Shown here: in pieces, positions 16,855-26,100 of the stretch
Position numbering within the stretch: position 1 is the first letter of the stretch
How the letters are laid out: the number at the start of each line of letters is the position of its first letter
Program-made: the position numbers and the translations under genes
Notes under the pieces: generated by a model
The model's database searches: none
The model's input: only the letters and a program-made list of their open reading frames with translations
Told to the model about the DNA's origin: nothing
NCBI RefSeq assembly: GCF_000717055.1
Contig: NZ_JNXI01000003.1
Span: 186,001-250,000 of the forward strand
Direction of reading: 5' to 3'
DNA: 64,000 bases
Origin: Streptomyces iakyrus
GTDB lineage: Bacteria > Actinomycetota > Actinomycetes > Streptomycetales > Streptomycetaceae

Positions 16855-17655
16855 GTGACATTGCTGGTGCTCGCCCCGTCCGATGACGAGACCGCGCGCA
16901 TGTTCTGCGAGTTCGTAGCGGAGCGAGGGCACAGGGCCGTGATGCCCCAAGGGTTCGACGAGGTGTGCATCACGGTGACGTCCGGGCGGGATGCTTCACA
17001 CGACGTCGATCTTCGGGTGGGCGGTGAACGGGTGCGCGGCGTGCTGCACCGCGGGATCGGGGCGCCGGTGAGCGAGGGCGGTGACTCTGCGTTCGCGCAC
17101 GCCGAGGCGCTGGCCGCCTGGTGGTCCGCGCTCGCCCTCTGGGACGGGCCAGTGATCAACGGTGCGACGCGCCAGGGGTTCCTGCCACCCCTCGATCCTC
17201 TCCTCCTGACCCGTGTGCCCGGGGTGACGCTCCCGCCGTCCTCACTCGGCCGGCCCCTGTCCGCTGCGACGACCGCCGAGCTCGTCAACGTCCACCGCGA
17301 GCGGGACGGAGCGTTCCTCGGCCGGGGCACGGAGGCGATCGTCTCGGACGAAATCCTGCGCTTCACCCGGTTCGATCCGGACCACGTCCGGTACGTCCTG
17401 CTCGCCGGCAACCAGGTGTTCGATCCTTCCGGGGCCGGCGGCGCTCTGGCCGGCGCGACCCGCAGCGCGCTCGCTCCCCTGTTGCACCGGCTACGCTCAC
17501 TCGGCGCGGACTTCTGCTTGCTGGTCATTGAGCCGGCGGGCGAGGAGTGTCGACTCCTCGACGTCTCCGGTCTGCCGACGCACCACCAGTTCGAGGCCAT
17601 ACGCCCCCAGGTGTTCCAGGCGCTCCTGGACCGGCTGCTGGGCGGGCCGCTGTGA
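16855..17655 (+). CDS. Degenerate ATP-grasp-like protein (partner of the downstream ligase)
   Basis: The 266-residue protein starts at a GTG four bases after AGGAGGAG. It aligns by eye with the following ATP-grasp gene: an N-terminal Rossmann-like part (LLVLAPSDDETARMFCEFVAERGH), VINGATR at 100-106, then RFDPDHVRYVLLAGNQVFD at 172-190 and GADF at 217-220. The central region is about 20 residues shorter and lacks the Lys/Gly-rich ATP loop, and the metal-binding Glu and Asn of the C-terminal motif are replaced (LLDVSGLP, 234-241, against FLEANSMP). It may therefore be a non-catalytic subunit, perhaps for peptide recognition. It overlaps the next gene by four bases. No characterised homologue is recognised. 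Confidence 0.6.
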   Translation: MTLLVLAPSDDETARMFCEFVAERGHRAVMPQGFDEVCITVTSGRDASHDVDLRVGGERVRGVLHRGIGAPVSEGGDSAFAHAEALAAWWSALALWDGPVINGATRQGFLPPLDPLLLTRVPGVTLPPSSLGRPLSAATTAELVNVHRERDGAFLGRGTEAIVSDEILRFTRFDPDHVRYVLLAGNQVFDPSGAGGALAGATRSALAPLLHRLRSLGADFCLLVIEPAGEECRLLDVSGLPTHHQFEAIRPQVFQALLDRLLGGPL

Positions 17656-18587
17656 TCCTGTGCATCGGCCTGGCCGCCGATCCCACATTCCTGCACGGGC
17701 TGCGCGCCCTGGCCGCAGCGGCCCTCCCCTTCACGGTGGTCGACCTGCCCACCCTTGCCCTGTACGGCGAGCTCACCGTCCCACTGGACGATGTGCGCGC
17801 CACCGTCATCCGCACAGGCGACGGCGAGACGGAAGTGGTCCTCGACGAAGTCTGTGCCGTGTGGTGCCGGCCGCTCAACGTCTCGGCCGGCGCCCCCAGT
17901 CCCGGCGCGGCACACCGGGCGGACGGCCAGTACCAGGCGCTGTGCCGGGTGCTGGAGGCCGTCAACGTGCCGGTGCTCAACCCCCCTTGGCGGGAGGCGA
18001 CCAACTCCGCCAAGCTGCTGCACGCGGTTGCCCTCGCGCCGGTAGCCCGGTGGCGGATCCCCCGGTCATGCCTCACCAACGATCCGGACACCGCACGCGC
18101 GTTCGCCCGTTCCTGCGCCCGGGGCACGATCGTCAAAGGCGTCGGCGCGACGAAGACCTGGGCCACGCTCTACGGGAGCGAACACGAGCGACGTCTGCCC
18201 CGCCTGCGCCACTCCCCGGCCCTGCTCCAGGAACGGATCGTCGGCCCCGACGTACGTGTTCACGTCGTTGCCGACCGGGCCTTCGCCGAGTCGATCCACT
18301 CGCCGGACGTCGACTACCGCACCGTCCACGGCGCCAATCGCTACGCCGCCCTGTCCCTCCCGCAAGCCGTGCTGGAGGGCTGCCGGCGGCTGGTCGACTA
18401 CACCCGGGTGCCCTTCCTCGGTGTGGACTTCAAGATCGAAGAGACCACCGGCGACTGGTACTTCCTGGAGGCCAACTCCATGCCCTGCTATGAGGGCTAC
18501 GACGTCCGCGCTGACGGTGCCATCTCGCGGGCGCTGCTGGACTGGCTGACAGCACCGCGTATGCCGGGCGCGGCTCGCACGACGTAG
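17652..18587 (+). CDS. ATP-grasp ligase, RimK/MvdD-like (graspetide maturase candidate)
   Basis: The 311-residue protein has the order of motifs of RimK/MvdD-type ATP-grasp enzymes: pre-ATP-grasp domain (MILCIGLAADPTFLHGLRAL), Lys162 in KGVGATKTWATL, LLQERIVGPDVRVHVVADRAFAESI at 191-215, GVDF at 257-260, and the metal-binding FLEANSMPCYEGYD at 271-284 (Glu273, Asn275). Such enzymes activate a carboxylate as acyl-phosphate and join it to an amine or hydroxyl. With the Ser-Glu-X peptide two genes upstream, the likely reaction is side-chain ester or amide formation. The GTG start overlaps the previous stop. The stop codon is part of the terminator stem. The enzyme family is clear, the substrate is inferred. 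Confidence 0.8.
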   Translation: MILCIGLAADPTFLHGLRALAAAALPFTVVDLPTLALYGELTVPLDDVRATVIRTGDGETEVVLDEVCAVWCRPLNVSAGAPSPGAAHRADGQYQALCRVLEAVNVPVLNPPWREATNSAKLLHAVALAPVARWRIPRSCLTNDPDTARAFARSCARGTIVKGVGATKTWATLYGSEHERRLPRLRHSPALLQERIVGPDVRVHVVADRAFAESIHSPDVDYRTVHGANRYAALSLPQAVLEGCRRLVDYTRVPFLGVDFKIEETTGDWYFLEANSMPCYEGYDVRADGAISRALLDWLTAPRMPGAARTT

Positions 18588-18650
18588 GGGGTGTCCGCAA
18601 AGTCCCGCCTGCCCTCCGGGCGGACGCCGGGACTTTGCGGACACCCCCTA
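18585..18650. terminator. Perfect 23-bp inverted repeat shared by two convergent genes
   Basis: Bases 18585-18607 and 18628-18650 are exact reverse complements with a 20-base loop. The left arm starts with the TAG stop of the ATP-grasp gene and the right arm ends with the stop of the antiporter gene read on the other strand, so each gene ends inside its own stem arm. It is almost certainly a bidirectional terminator. Confidence 0.92.
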
Positions 18651-19907
18651 GCGCTCGGCCTCGGCGTGCCGGGGAGCGGCGGGTGGGGTGGCGTGCTCGG
18701 GCTCGATGCCGGGTGCCGGGGACGGGCGGCGGGGACGGAAGCCCTGCCCCGCCCGGAGCGCCCGGGCGAGCAGGTGTGCGCGTCCGGCGGCGATGGGGCC
18801 GAGAACCGCGAGGACGAGGACGTACCCGGCGATGAACGGGGCGAGGCGGGTGTCGAGTCCGGCGCCGGCGGCCATGGCCGCCAGGATCAGCGCGAACTCG
18901 CCCCGGGCGACGAGGGTGGTCGCGATCTCGGCGGCGGGCTCGATGCCGTAGCCGTACACACGGGCGACGAGGAGACCCGCGAGGACGTTCATGACGAGGG
19001 TGAGCGCTGCCGCCGCGGCGACCGGTCCGACGACGGAGACGATGTCGCCGGGGTCGATGGAGAGTCCGAAGGCGAAGAAGAAGATGGCCGCGAAGGCGTC
19101 ACGCAGCGGATGGACGAGGTCCCTGATGCGCGGGCCTGAGGGGGTTCCGGCGAGGATCAGGCCGACCATGAAGGCGCCGATGGCGTCGGCGACGCCGAGG
19201 ACCTCGGAGACCCCCGCCACCAGGACTGCCACGCCGAGGAAGCTGATGACGAGCAGTTCGTTGTCACGGGTCGCGATGAGCCGCCCGACCGGTTTCGTGC
19301 CGTAGCGGGCCGCCGCGGCCAGCAGCAGCAGGAAACCGAAGGCCTTGGCACCTTGCAGGACCATGTCGCCGACGCCCTGGGCGCCGCTGATGACCGGCTG
19401 GAGGGCGGCCAGGTACAGCGCGAGGAAGATGTCCTCGACCACGATGACGCCCAGGATGAGGCGGGTCTCCGGGCGGCCGATGCGGCCGAGGTCGATGAGG
19501 ACCTTGGTGACGATGGCGGACGAGGAGATCCCGAGGACACCGGCGAGGACCAGCGCCTCCCGGACGCCCCAGCCCAGGGCGAAGCCGAATCCCAGCCCCG
19601 CGCCGACGTTGAGCACCAGGTAGATCCCGCCCGCCGTCAGCAGGCGGCGCCCGCCGCTCTTCAGGTCGTCGAGGTGGAATTCCAGGCCCAGGTAGAACAG
19701 CAGCAGCACCAGGCCGAGCGCGGAGAGCATCTCGAAGTCGTGGGCGTCCTCGACGATGACGAGGCCCGGGGTGTGGGGGCCGAGCAGGATGCCCGCGAGC
19801 ATGAACAGCGGGATGGTGGGGAGTCCGATCCTGCCGCCGAGGCGGGCGAGGAGGGCGGCGGCCAGGAAGGCTCCCCCCAGGGCGAGAAGGCTGTCAGCGT
19901 GACCCAC
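18648..19907 (-). CDS. Cation:proton antiporter, Kef/CPA2 type
   Basis: The 419-residue protein has about 12 membrane helices and the CPA2 signatures LFYLGLEFHLDDLKSG and GISSSAIVTKVLIDLG. No C-terminal TrkA-N domain follows; the cytoplasmic tail is short and Pro-rich. It probably exchanges K+ or Na+ for protons. The GTG start follows AAGGTGGTG. No adjacent KhtT-like regulatory subunit gene was seen, unlike many KhtU-type systems. Confidence 0.9.
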   Translation of the reverse strand: MGHADSLLALGGAFLAAALLARLGGRIGLPTIPLFMLAGILLGPHTPGLVIVEDAHDFEMLSALGLVLLLFYLGLEFHLDDLKSGGRRLLTAGGIYLVLNVGAGLGFGFALGWGVREALVLAGVLGISSSAIVTKVLIDLGRIGRPETRLILGVIVVEDIFLALYLAALQPVISGAQGVGDMVLQGAKAFGFLLLLAAAARYGTKPVGRLIATRDNELLVISFLGVAVLVAGVSEVLGVADAIGAFMVGLILAGTPSGPRIRDLVHPLRDAFAAIFFFAFGLSIDPGDIVSVVGPVAAAAALTLVMNVLAGLLVARVYGYGIEPAAEIATTLVARGEFALILAAMAAGAGLDTRLAPFIAGYVLVLAVLGPIAAGRAHLLARALRAGQGFRPRRPSPAPGIEPEHATPPAAPRHAEAER

Positions 19908-20074
19908 GGATCACCACCTTCGAGGGCGCGCAGACGGATCGTTTCACCGGGCGGGGACGGATAGGGGCTCCTCCTCCAGGGCCTGAGGGGTGGCGTGGCG
20001 CGGCTCTCGGCGCAGGGCGGGACCGCGTCCGTGACGGCCGGTACGGCGGCCCGGGCGGTGCTGCCAGCCTCACA

Positions 20075-20105
20075 CGGGCACCGGTGGCCTCACCATCGGT
20101 GCCCG
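20075..20105. terminator. Hairpin between the sugar-isomerase locus and the antiporter
   Basis: CGGGCACCG at 20075-20083 pairs perfectly with CGGTGCCCG at 20097-20105. It lies 50 bases downstream of the isomerase stop on the reverse strand, so it probably ends the isomerase transcript. Confidence 0.65.
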
Positions 20106-20154
20106 CACCCATCTCGGGGCGGCGGCGACACCCATCCCCTGCGGAGAGAGCCCG

Positions 20155-21618
20155 TCATACCTCCCGGTGGTCGATGCCCAGCAGGCTCGCCGCCGCCCGG
20201 AAAAGGGCCGCGTGGTGCCCGACCGCGAGGGACCAGTGGTGTCCGACGCCCGTGGCGCTCCAGGCGTCGACCCATTCGCCGGGGTCGCGGCCGAAGTCGA
20301 CCCGGCTGGTGGTGTTGCCGATCTCCAGCAGCGGTCCCGGTACGACGGTGCCCTCGGAGGTGACGAAGGACAGGCTGCCGTCGGCGTCCTGGCCGAGGCC
20401 GAGCAGGGTGACGGGCCCGTGCCGGACGTCGAACTCGACGCTCACGCCCCAGCCCCGTTTGCCGTGGTAGACACCGAGGCCGCGCAGCAGCGGGTCGCGG
20501 GCTCCGACGGCGAGGTGGGCGGGTCCGTCGTGGCCCATCTCCACCACGCCGTCCTCGAAGTTGAGGGCCTGGATCTCGGTGAAGGAGCCCCCGGCGCCGA
20601 CGCTCTGGGAGGCGAGCTGGGCGACGGACGTGCGCAGTTCGTACTCGCCGGCCGCGGGTACGCCCCGGGCGGTGAGCAGGGAGGCGCCGAGGATCATGCC
20701 GGCGCCGAGCCGCTCGTGCAGCTCACCGTCGAGGCCGCGGTGGTAGTAGGCGAGGCTGTCGAGTTCGAAGTCGGCCACCAGCCGGTCCAGGGCGACGGAG
20801 ACGGTAGCGCCCCAGGCGAAGTCCTCCTCCACCACGCTTTCGTCGAGTGCGAAGACCTGCCGGGCGAGGGCCATCCGCTCCCGGGTCTCGGCGTCGGTGA
20901 CCCGTTCCACGCGGTGCCTCAGGTCGTCGAACTCCAGGATCTCCACGTGCGAGCCGAACGTCGTGGCCAGCAGCGTCGGATCGGTCTGCACGTCGAGCAT
21001 GCCGGGATACACGTGCCCCATGAGGCCGTGCCGGGCGTGCCGGAGCGCGGCACGGATGTGCGCGGCCCGGATCCACTGCTCGATGCGCCGCCAGGCGGAC
21101 TCCTGGCGCAGCCAGCCCGACACCGACCGGAAGGGGATGCCGGCGCGCCGGAAGACGTTGCCGACCTCCGGGACGGGGCACTGCCCGCAGTAGGCCAGCC
21201 AGGCCCCGGTGTCGAAGGCGGCGTGGTCCATCTTCTCGGACGGCTGGAGGTCGATGACCAGGACCGGTGTGTGCGAGCGCTGTGCGATCGGCAGCACCAT
21301 CGAGGAGGTGAGGTACGTCGTCAGGAACAGCACGATCAGGTCGCAGTCCGCGCGCCTCAACTGCTCGGCGGCGCGGGCGCCTTCCTGGGCGTCGGAGACG
21401 AACCCGGCGTCGGTCACCTCGGCGTCCATGGCCCGGAACCGCTCGGCGACGTAGGCGGCCGACTCCTTCAGCTGCGGGAGGAGTCCGGGGAACTGCGGCC
21501 AGTAGGTGCCGAGTCCGCCGGCGACCAGCCCGATCCGGGTGCGGCGCCGGGTGAACGGCGGGAGCAGGTCGTGCAGGGCGGCGGTCCGTACGGCCGTGCG
21601 GTCCGCGGTCGTTGCCAT
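20155..21618 (-). CDS. L-fucose/L-arabinose isomerase-family protein
   Basis: The 487-residue protein resembles the arabinose/fucose isomerase superfamily: RIGLVAGGLGTYWPQFPGLLPQL at the start, DCDLIVLFLTTYLTSS, VLVIDLQPSEKMDH, then FEDGVVEMGHDGPAH toward the C-terminus, where metal ligands are expected. Members interconvert an aldose and ketose. The start has AAGGAG eight bases before and lies two bases after the stop of the MFS gene, so they form an operon. The sugar is not known; the nearby GH106-like enzyme suggests a deoxyhexose such as L-rhamnose or L-fucose. Confidence 0.8.
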   Translation of the reverse strand: MATTADRTAVRTAALHDLLPPFTRRRTRIGLVAGGLGTYWPQFPGLLPQLKESAAYVAERFRAMDAEVTDAGFVSDAQEGARAAEQLRRADCDLIVLFLTTYLTSSMVLPIAQRSHTPVLVIDLQPSEKMDHAAFDTGAWLAYCGQCPVPEVGNVFRRAGIPFRSVSGWLRQESAWRRIEQWIRAAHIRAALRHARHGLMGHVYPGMLDVQTDPTLLATTFGSHVEILEFDDLRHRVERVTDAETRERMALARQVFALDESVVEEDFAWGATVSVALDRLVADFELDSLAYYHRGLDGELHERLGAGMILGASLLTARGVPAAGEYELRTSVAQLASQSVGAGGSFTEIQALNFEDGVVEMGHDGPAHLAVGARDPLLRGLGVYHGKRGWGVSVEFDVRHGPVTLLGLGQDADGSLSFVTSEGTVVPGPLLEIGNTTSRVDFGRDPGEWVDAWSATGVGHHWSLAVGHHAALFRAAASLLGIDHREV

Positions 21619-21620
21619 GG

Positions 21621-22907
21621 TCAGTGCTCCTTGTCGGGAAGGCCGGCGGGCGAGGTGCTGGGGACGCGGAGGTCCGCTCCGTCCGGCACGTCTCTCGCGG
21701 AGCGCGGGACCAGGACGCGGATGATGAACACGCCGGCCAGCGCCGCCGCCGTCATGCATGCGGTGATCGTCCAGAGCAGGACGGAGGGGCTGTGGTCGGC
21801 GAGGGCGGGGGTGAAGAAGGCGGCGACCGCGAAGACGCCCCGGGAGAGGGCGTAGGTGAGGCCCTGGGTGGTGGCGCGGGTGTCGGCGGGCAGCGTGAGC
21901 TGCGACCACACCTTGTAGTTGGCCTCTCCGGCGAAGGGGTTGGAGAGCTGGTAGAGCACGAAGAAGACGAGCATGCCGACGAGGGCGCCCGCGGTCAGGG
22001 ACGCGATGACGAAGGCGAGGATCTGGACCACCGCGGCCACGTGGAACAGCCGGTCGCGCCAGGGGCTGTCGGCGACGCGTACGAAGGCGAAGGTCAGCAG
22101 CACCCCGATGGGGATGAAGGCCAGGTTGATGCCGGTGGCGAGGCTCTGTGAGGCGTCGCTGACGGTGACGAGCAGGTAGGTGCCGAACTGCCCGAAGGTG
22201 TTGGCCCCGAGGCCCCAGGTCACGTAGAAGACGAACGTCGCGGTCATCGGCAGCAGGGCGGCTCGCGTCCACACGCCCTTCAGGGAGATGGCTTCCGGCG
22301 CGGCGCCGGTCTCGGTCTCCGGTGGCTCGTCGGGCAGTTTCAGCCGGGACCGCAGGGCCCAGGTGACGATGGCGGCGACGGCCAGTTGTCCCGTGATGAG
22401 CCGGGCCCCGGTCATGCCCGTGGTGGACAGGACGAAGCCGAGGAAGATGGCGACGGTGATGCCCAGCATCCACATGACCTGCGTGAACGCCACGAGCCGG
22501 CCCCGGGCCCAGGAGGGCGCCGCGTCCGAGACCACGGCCAGGGACGTCGGCAGGTCGGCGCCGGCCGCGAGCCCGGCGACGAGGACACCGACGAGCAGGG
22601 TGATGTCGTCCGGCGCGAGCGTGATGACAAGGGCGCCGAGTGCGAAGCAGAAGATGTCCCAGTTGTAGACGCGGCGGCGGCCGAAGAGGTCGGCGAGCCG
22701 TCCGCCGACGAGGGACCCGACGGCGATGCAGCCGGTGACGATCGCGCTGATCGCCCCGGCCATCCACACGCCCATGTCGTAACTGTCGCGGTAGACGGCC
22801 AGGTTGACGGAGATGCTCACGATCAGCCCGGCGTCGAGATAGGAGGCCATGCCCGACAGGGCGGCGGCTTTCCAGAGCGGTCGGGGAATGGGGCGGGTAC
22901 CGGCCAT
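21621..22907 (-). CDS. MFS sugar transporter
   Basis: The 428-residue protein has 12 membrane helices and MFS signatures (GGRLADLFGRRRVYNWD after helix 2, DLPTSLAVVSDAAPSWARGRL in helix 5 region). The start at MAGTRPIPRP is preferred to a longer reading from 23039, which would run through the promoter. It probably imports the sugar released by the divergent large glycosidase and handled by the isomerase downstream. A LacI-type operator sits between its -35 and -10 boxes. Confidence 0.9.
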   Translation of the reverse strand: MAGTRPIPRPLWKAAALSGMASYLDAGLIVSISVNLAVYRDSYDMGVWMAGAISAIVTGCIAVGSLVGGRLADLFGRRRVYNWDIFCFALGALVITLAPDDITLLVGVLVAGLAAGADLPTSLAVVSDAAPSWARGRLVAFTQVMWMLGITVAIFLGFVLSTTGMTGARLITGQLAVAAIVTWALRSRLKLPDEPPETETGAAPEAISLKGVWTRAALLPMTATFVFYVTWGLGANTFGQFGTYLLVTVSDASQSLATGINLAFIPIGVLLTFAFVRVADSPWRDRLFHVAAVVQILAFVIASLTAGALVGMLVFFVLYQLSNPFAGEANYKVWSQLTLPADTRATTQGLTYALSRGVFAVAAFFTPALADHSPSVLLWTITACMTAAALAGVFIIRVLVPRSARDVPDGADLRVPSTSPAGLPDKEH

Positions 22908-22960
22908 GATGCGACTCCGTCGTCTGGTGACATCGCGGTTCCGGGTGCCTGGTCGAGGCG

Positions 22961-22989
22961 AATATAGGGCGGGAAAAACGTTGCAACAA
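22961..22989 (-). promoter_or_regulatory. Promoter of the MFS-isomerase operon with embedded operator
   Basis: On the reverse strand TTGTTG (22989-22984) and TATATT (22966-22961) are spaced by 17 bases. GGAAAAACGTTGC (22972-22984, forward reading) lies in the spacer and shares AAAACGTT with two other sites in this locus. The arrangement is typical of simple repression. Confidence 0.75.
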
Positions 22990-23084
22990 GGTGTCGCGCA
23001 CGCGTGGGTGACATGGCGTCGGATCCTTCGGCTCCGCACGGGGCTATGGCGTGGCCGCTCCAGCTCGCCTACCGTGGAATGGGT

Positions 23085-23099
23085 CTAAAAACGTTTTAG
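23085..23099 (+). promoter_or_regulatory. LacI-type operator before the large glycosidase
   Basis: CTAAAAACGTTTTAG contains the perfect palindrome AAAACGTTTT. It lies 14 bases before the GTG start and about ten bases after a possible -10 box TACCGT (23070-23075), so a bound repressor would block early elongation. Confidence 0.75.
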
Positions 23100-23113
23100 G
23101 GGAAGGACCGTGT

Positions 23114-26100
23114 GTGATCTCCCCCGAGCTCCGGCAGTTGTTCGACGACCCGCCCCGCGCCTTCGGCCCCACTCCCCTGTGGTGGTGGTCGGGTGCGAAG
23201 GTCGCCCGGGAGCGACTCGCCTGGCAGCTGCGGGCGTTCGCGGAGGGCGGGATCCACAACCTGGTCGTCATCAATCTGGCTCCGGCCGGGCCGACGTTCG
23301 GGGCCCGGGCCGACGATCCGGCGTGGTTCGGCGAGGAGTGGTGGGAGCGTTTCACCGATGCCTGCGCGATCGCGGCGGAGCTCGGCACACGGCTGTGGTT
23401 CTACGACCAGATCGGGTTCTCCGGCGCCAATGTGCAGGGCGTTGTGACGCGGCGGCATCCCGAGGCGGCCGGACTCGCCCTGCGCTGCCGTGACGTGAAC
23501 GTCTCCCGGGGCAGAGTGGCCCTGACGGACTCCGAGACGCCGCTGGCCGCGTACTCCTGCCAGGGCCGGCGGCTCGACCTCGCCGCGGACGGGCTCGTCG
23601 CGGCCGCCGACGGGACCGGGGTCCGGCTCGTCACCGCCGTCCCCACCGCGTTCGACTATCTGGACCCGCACGCCGTCGGCCTGCTGATGGACACGGTCCA
23701 CCACGAGTACGACCGCCGCGTACCCGAGTACCTGGGCACGGTCGTAGCGGGCAGCTTCCAGGACGAACTGCCCGGCACCAACGCCTGGAGCCACCGTTTC
23801 GCCGACGAGTTCCGCACCCGGCGCGGCTACGACCTGCTCGACCACCTGCCGGCCCTGTTCGGCACGGACACGGGCGTGCCGGAGGGGAAGATCCGCGGCG
23901 ACTACTACGCGGTTCGCGCGGAGCTGACCGAGGAGGCCCTGTTCCGGCCGCTCGCCGCCTGGCACCGCGAACGCGGTCTGCTGCTGGGCAGCGACCAGAG
24001 CCACCCCGCCCGCGCGGGTTACCCGGCCCAGTCCACGCAGATCTACACGGACTACTTCCGCACCCACCGCTGGTACGGCGCCGCCGGCAGCGACCACCAC
24101 GGCGACGCCAAGGTGCACTCCTCCATGGCCCACCTCTACGGCCACGAGCGCGTCTGGATCGAGGCGTTCCACTCCTCCGGCTGGGGCGGCACGCTGGAGG
24201 ACACCTACGGCTGGCTGCTGCCGTTCCTGCGCAGCGGTGCCAACCTCTACAACCCGCACGCCAGTTACTTCGGCACCGCGGCCGGCTGGTTCGAGTGGGC
24301 GCCGCCGTCCACCGACTGGCGCCAGCCCTACTGGAAGCAGTACCCGGCGTTCTCCCGGGCCGTGGCCCGGATCTGCTCGATCATGTCGTGGGGCGGATAC
24401 GCGGCCGACGTGGCGGTGCTGCACCCGACCGCCACCATGCAGGCGCTCGTCCCGCTGGACGCGCCGGTCCGGCACTTCGGCGACGGCCGGCTGGGCGACG
24501 GCCACGCCCTCGCCGACGAGACGCAGCGGCACTACCTGGACCTGTGCGGCTCGAACAACTGGCTCGGGCCGCACGCCGGGGCCCTGGACCGGCGCGGGAT
24601 CTCCTTCGACGTCGTCGACGACGACTCGGTGCGGCGCGCCGAGACCACCGGAGGTGCCCTGCGCATCAGGGACCTGGCGTACGGCGTGGTGCTGCTGCCC
24701 TCGGCGAGCGTGCTGGAGGAGGAGACCGCGCGCCGGCTGGCCGAACTGCTCGACGCGGGAGGGCGGGTGGTGGTCGTGGGCCGCCCGCCCGGGGCGGCCG
24801 CGGGCCGGTTGGGTGACGACTCGGTGGTGGCGGCCCTGCTCGCCCATCCCCGGCTGGAGCGGGTACCCGACCCCGGGGCCGCCGCCGGGGCGGTGGCCGA
24901 CGCGGCCGGGCACGCCACGGGCGAGGTGCCGCTGCTCGTCCGGCGGAAGGGGAACCAGGCCGTGGCGCTGGTCACGTCCGCCTTCCCGGAGATCGGCGCA
25001 CATCCGCTGCGCCCGCCCGGTTCCGCTCCCGGGCCCGTCAGCACCTCGTCCGTCACCGTCCGGGCGGGCGTCGCGGAGGCCGAGGTATGGAACCCGGCGA
25101 CCGGCTCCCGCAGCCCGGCGCGCGTCACGGTCTGCGACGACGGTGCCCGCTCGGTCATCGAGGTGCCGCTGGACGGCGCTCCGGCGGCCCTGGTCGTATG
25201 GCGTGAGGGCCGTCCGGAACCGCAGCCTGCCGCGGGTGGAGCGGCGGACCGGGTGCTCGACGTCTCGGCGGGCTGGCAGGGCCGGCTGGTGCCCACGATG
25301 GACAACACCTGGGGCGATGTAGCACTGCCCCCGGGAGCATCCGTGGCGGAGCCGCAGATCTGGACCATGGAGTGGGCCGAGGGGGCGGTGTGGGAGCCGA
25401 GCCGGGTCACCTACGGCAACCGGGTCCGGATCCTGCCCCCGGTGCCGCCCGAGCAGGCTCCCGAGCCGCTGGACGCGGCGACCGTGGAGCGGATCCTGGC
25501 CGGTCGGGTGCCCCTCGTGCCGCCGGACTCGGTCTGGGAGGCCGCGGTGTACTCGTCGAGCCGCGGCACTCTGGACCAGGGCGGGCTGCTGGGCACCAAG
25601 GGGCTGGTGAACGAGGAGTTCGTACGCGTTCCCGTGCCGGCCGGTGACGCGGTCGCCCGGGTGCGGGCGATCGTGGAGAGCGGACACCGGGGGCCCGCCG
25701 AGCTGCACGTCGGCGCGGAGGCGGTCAAACGGGTGTGGTGGAACGGGGAGCCGCTGGGCCCGTACGGCGGCGGTTACCTGGCCTCCGCCCCGGTCACCGT
25801 GAGCCGGGACCGCAACGTGCTCGAATACGAGCTGTCGGACGCCCAGGACCGGCCCTCGTCGATCTCGGCGGCCGCCGGCACACCGCTCGGCAGCTTCTTC
25901 TGCCTGTCCGAACCGGGCGGGCTGGGGCCCCGCCCGCGGTTCATGCGCCCGCCCGACGGCGTCCGGCCCGACGGCCGGGTCGCCTATCGCGCGGGGTTCC
26001 GGGTACCGGCCGGCGGTGCGCGGGCGGTGCTGGTCGTGGGTGCCGCCCCGGCGCTGACCGTGCTGCTCGACGGTGACGTGGTGGCGCGGCAGGAGAAGGC

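Noticed and set aside
16674..16886. Possible second small peptide ORF (70 residues) between the repeat ORF and the first ATP-grasp gene
   Set aside because: No ribosome site, no repeats or core-like motif, and it overlaps the strong ribosome site of the next gene.
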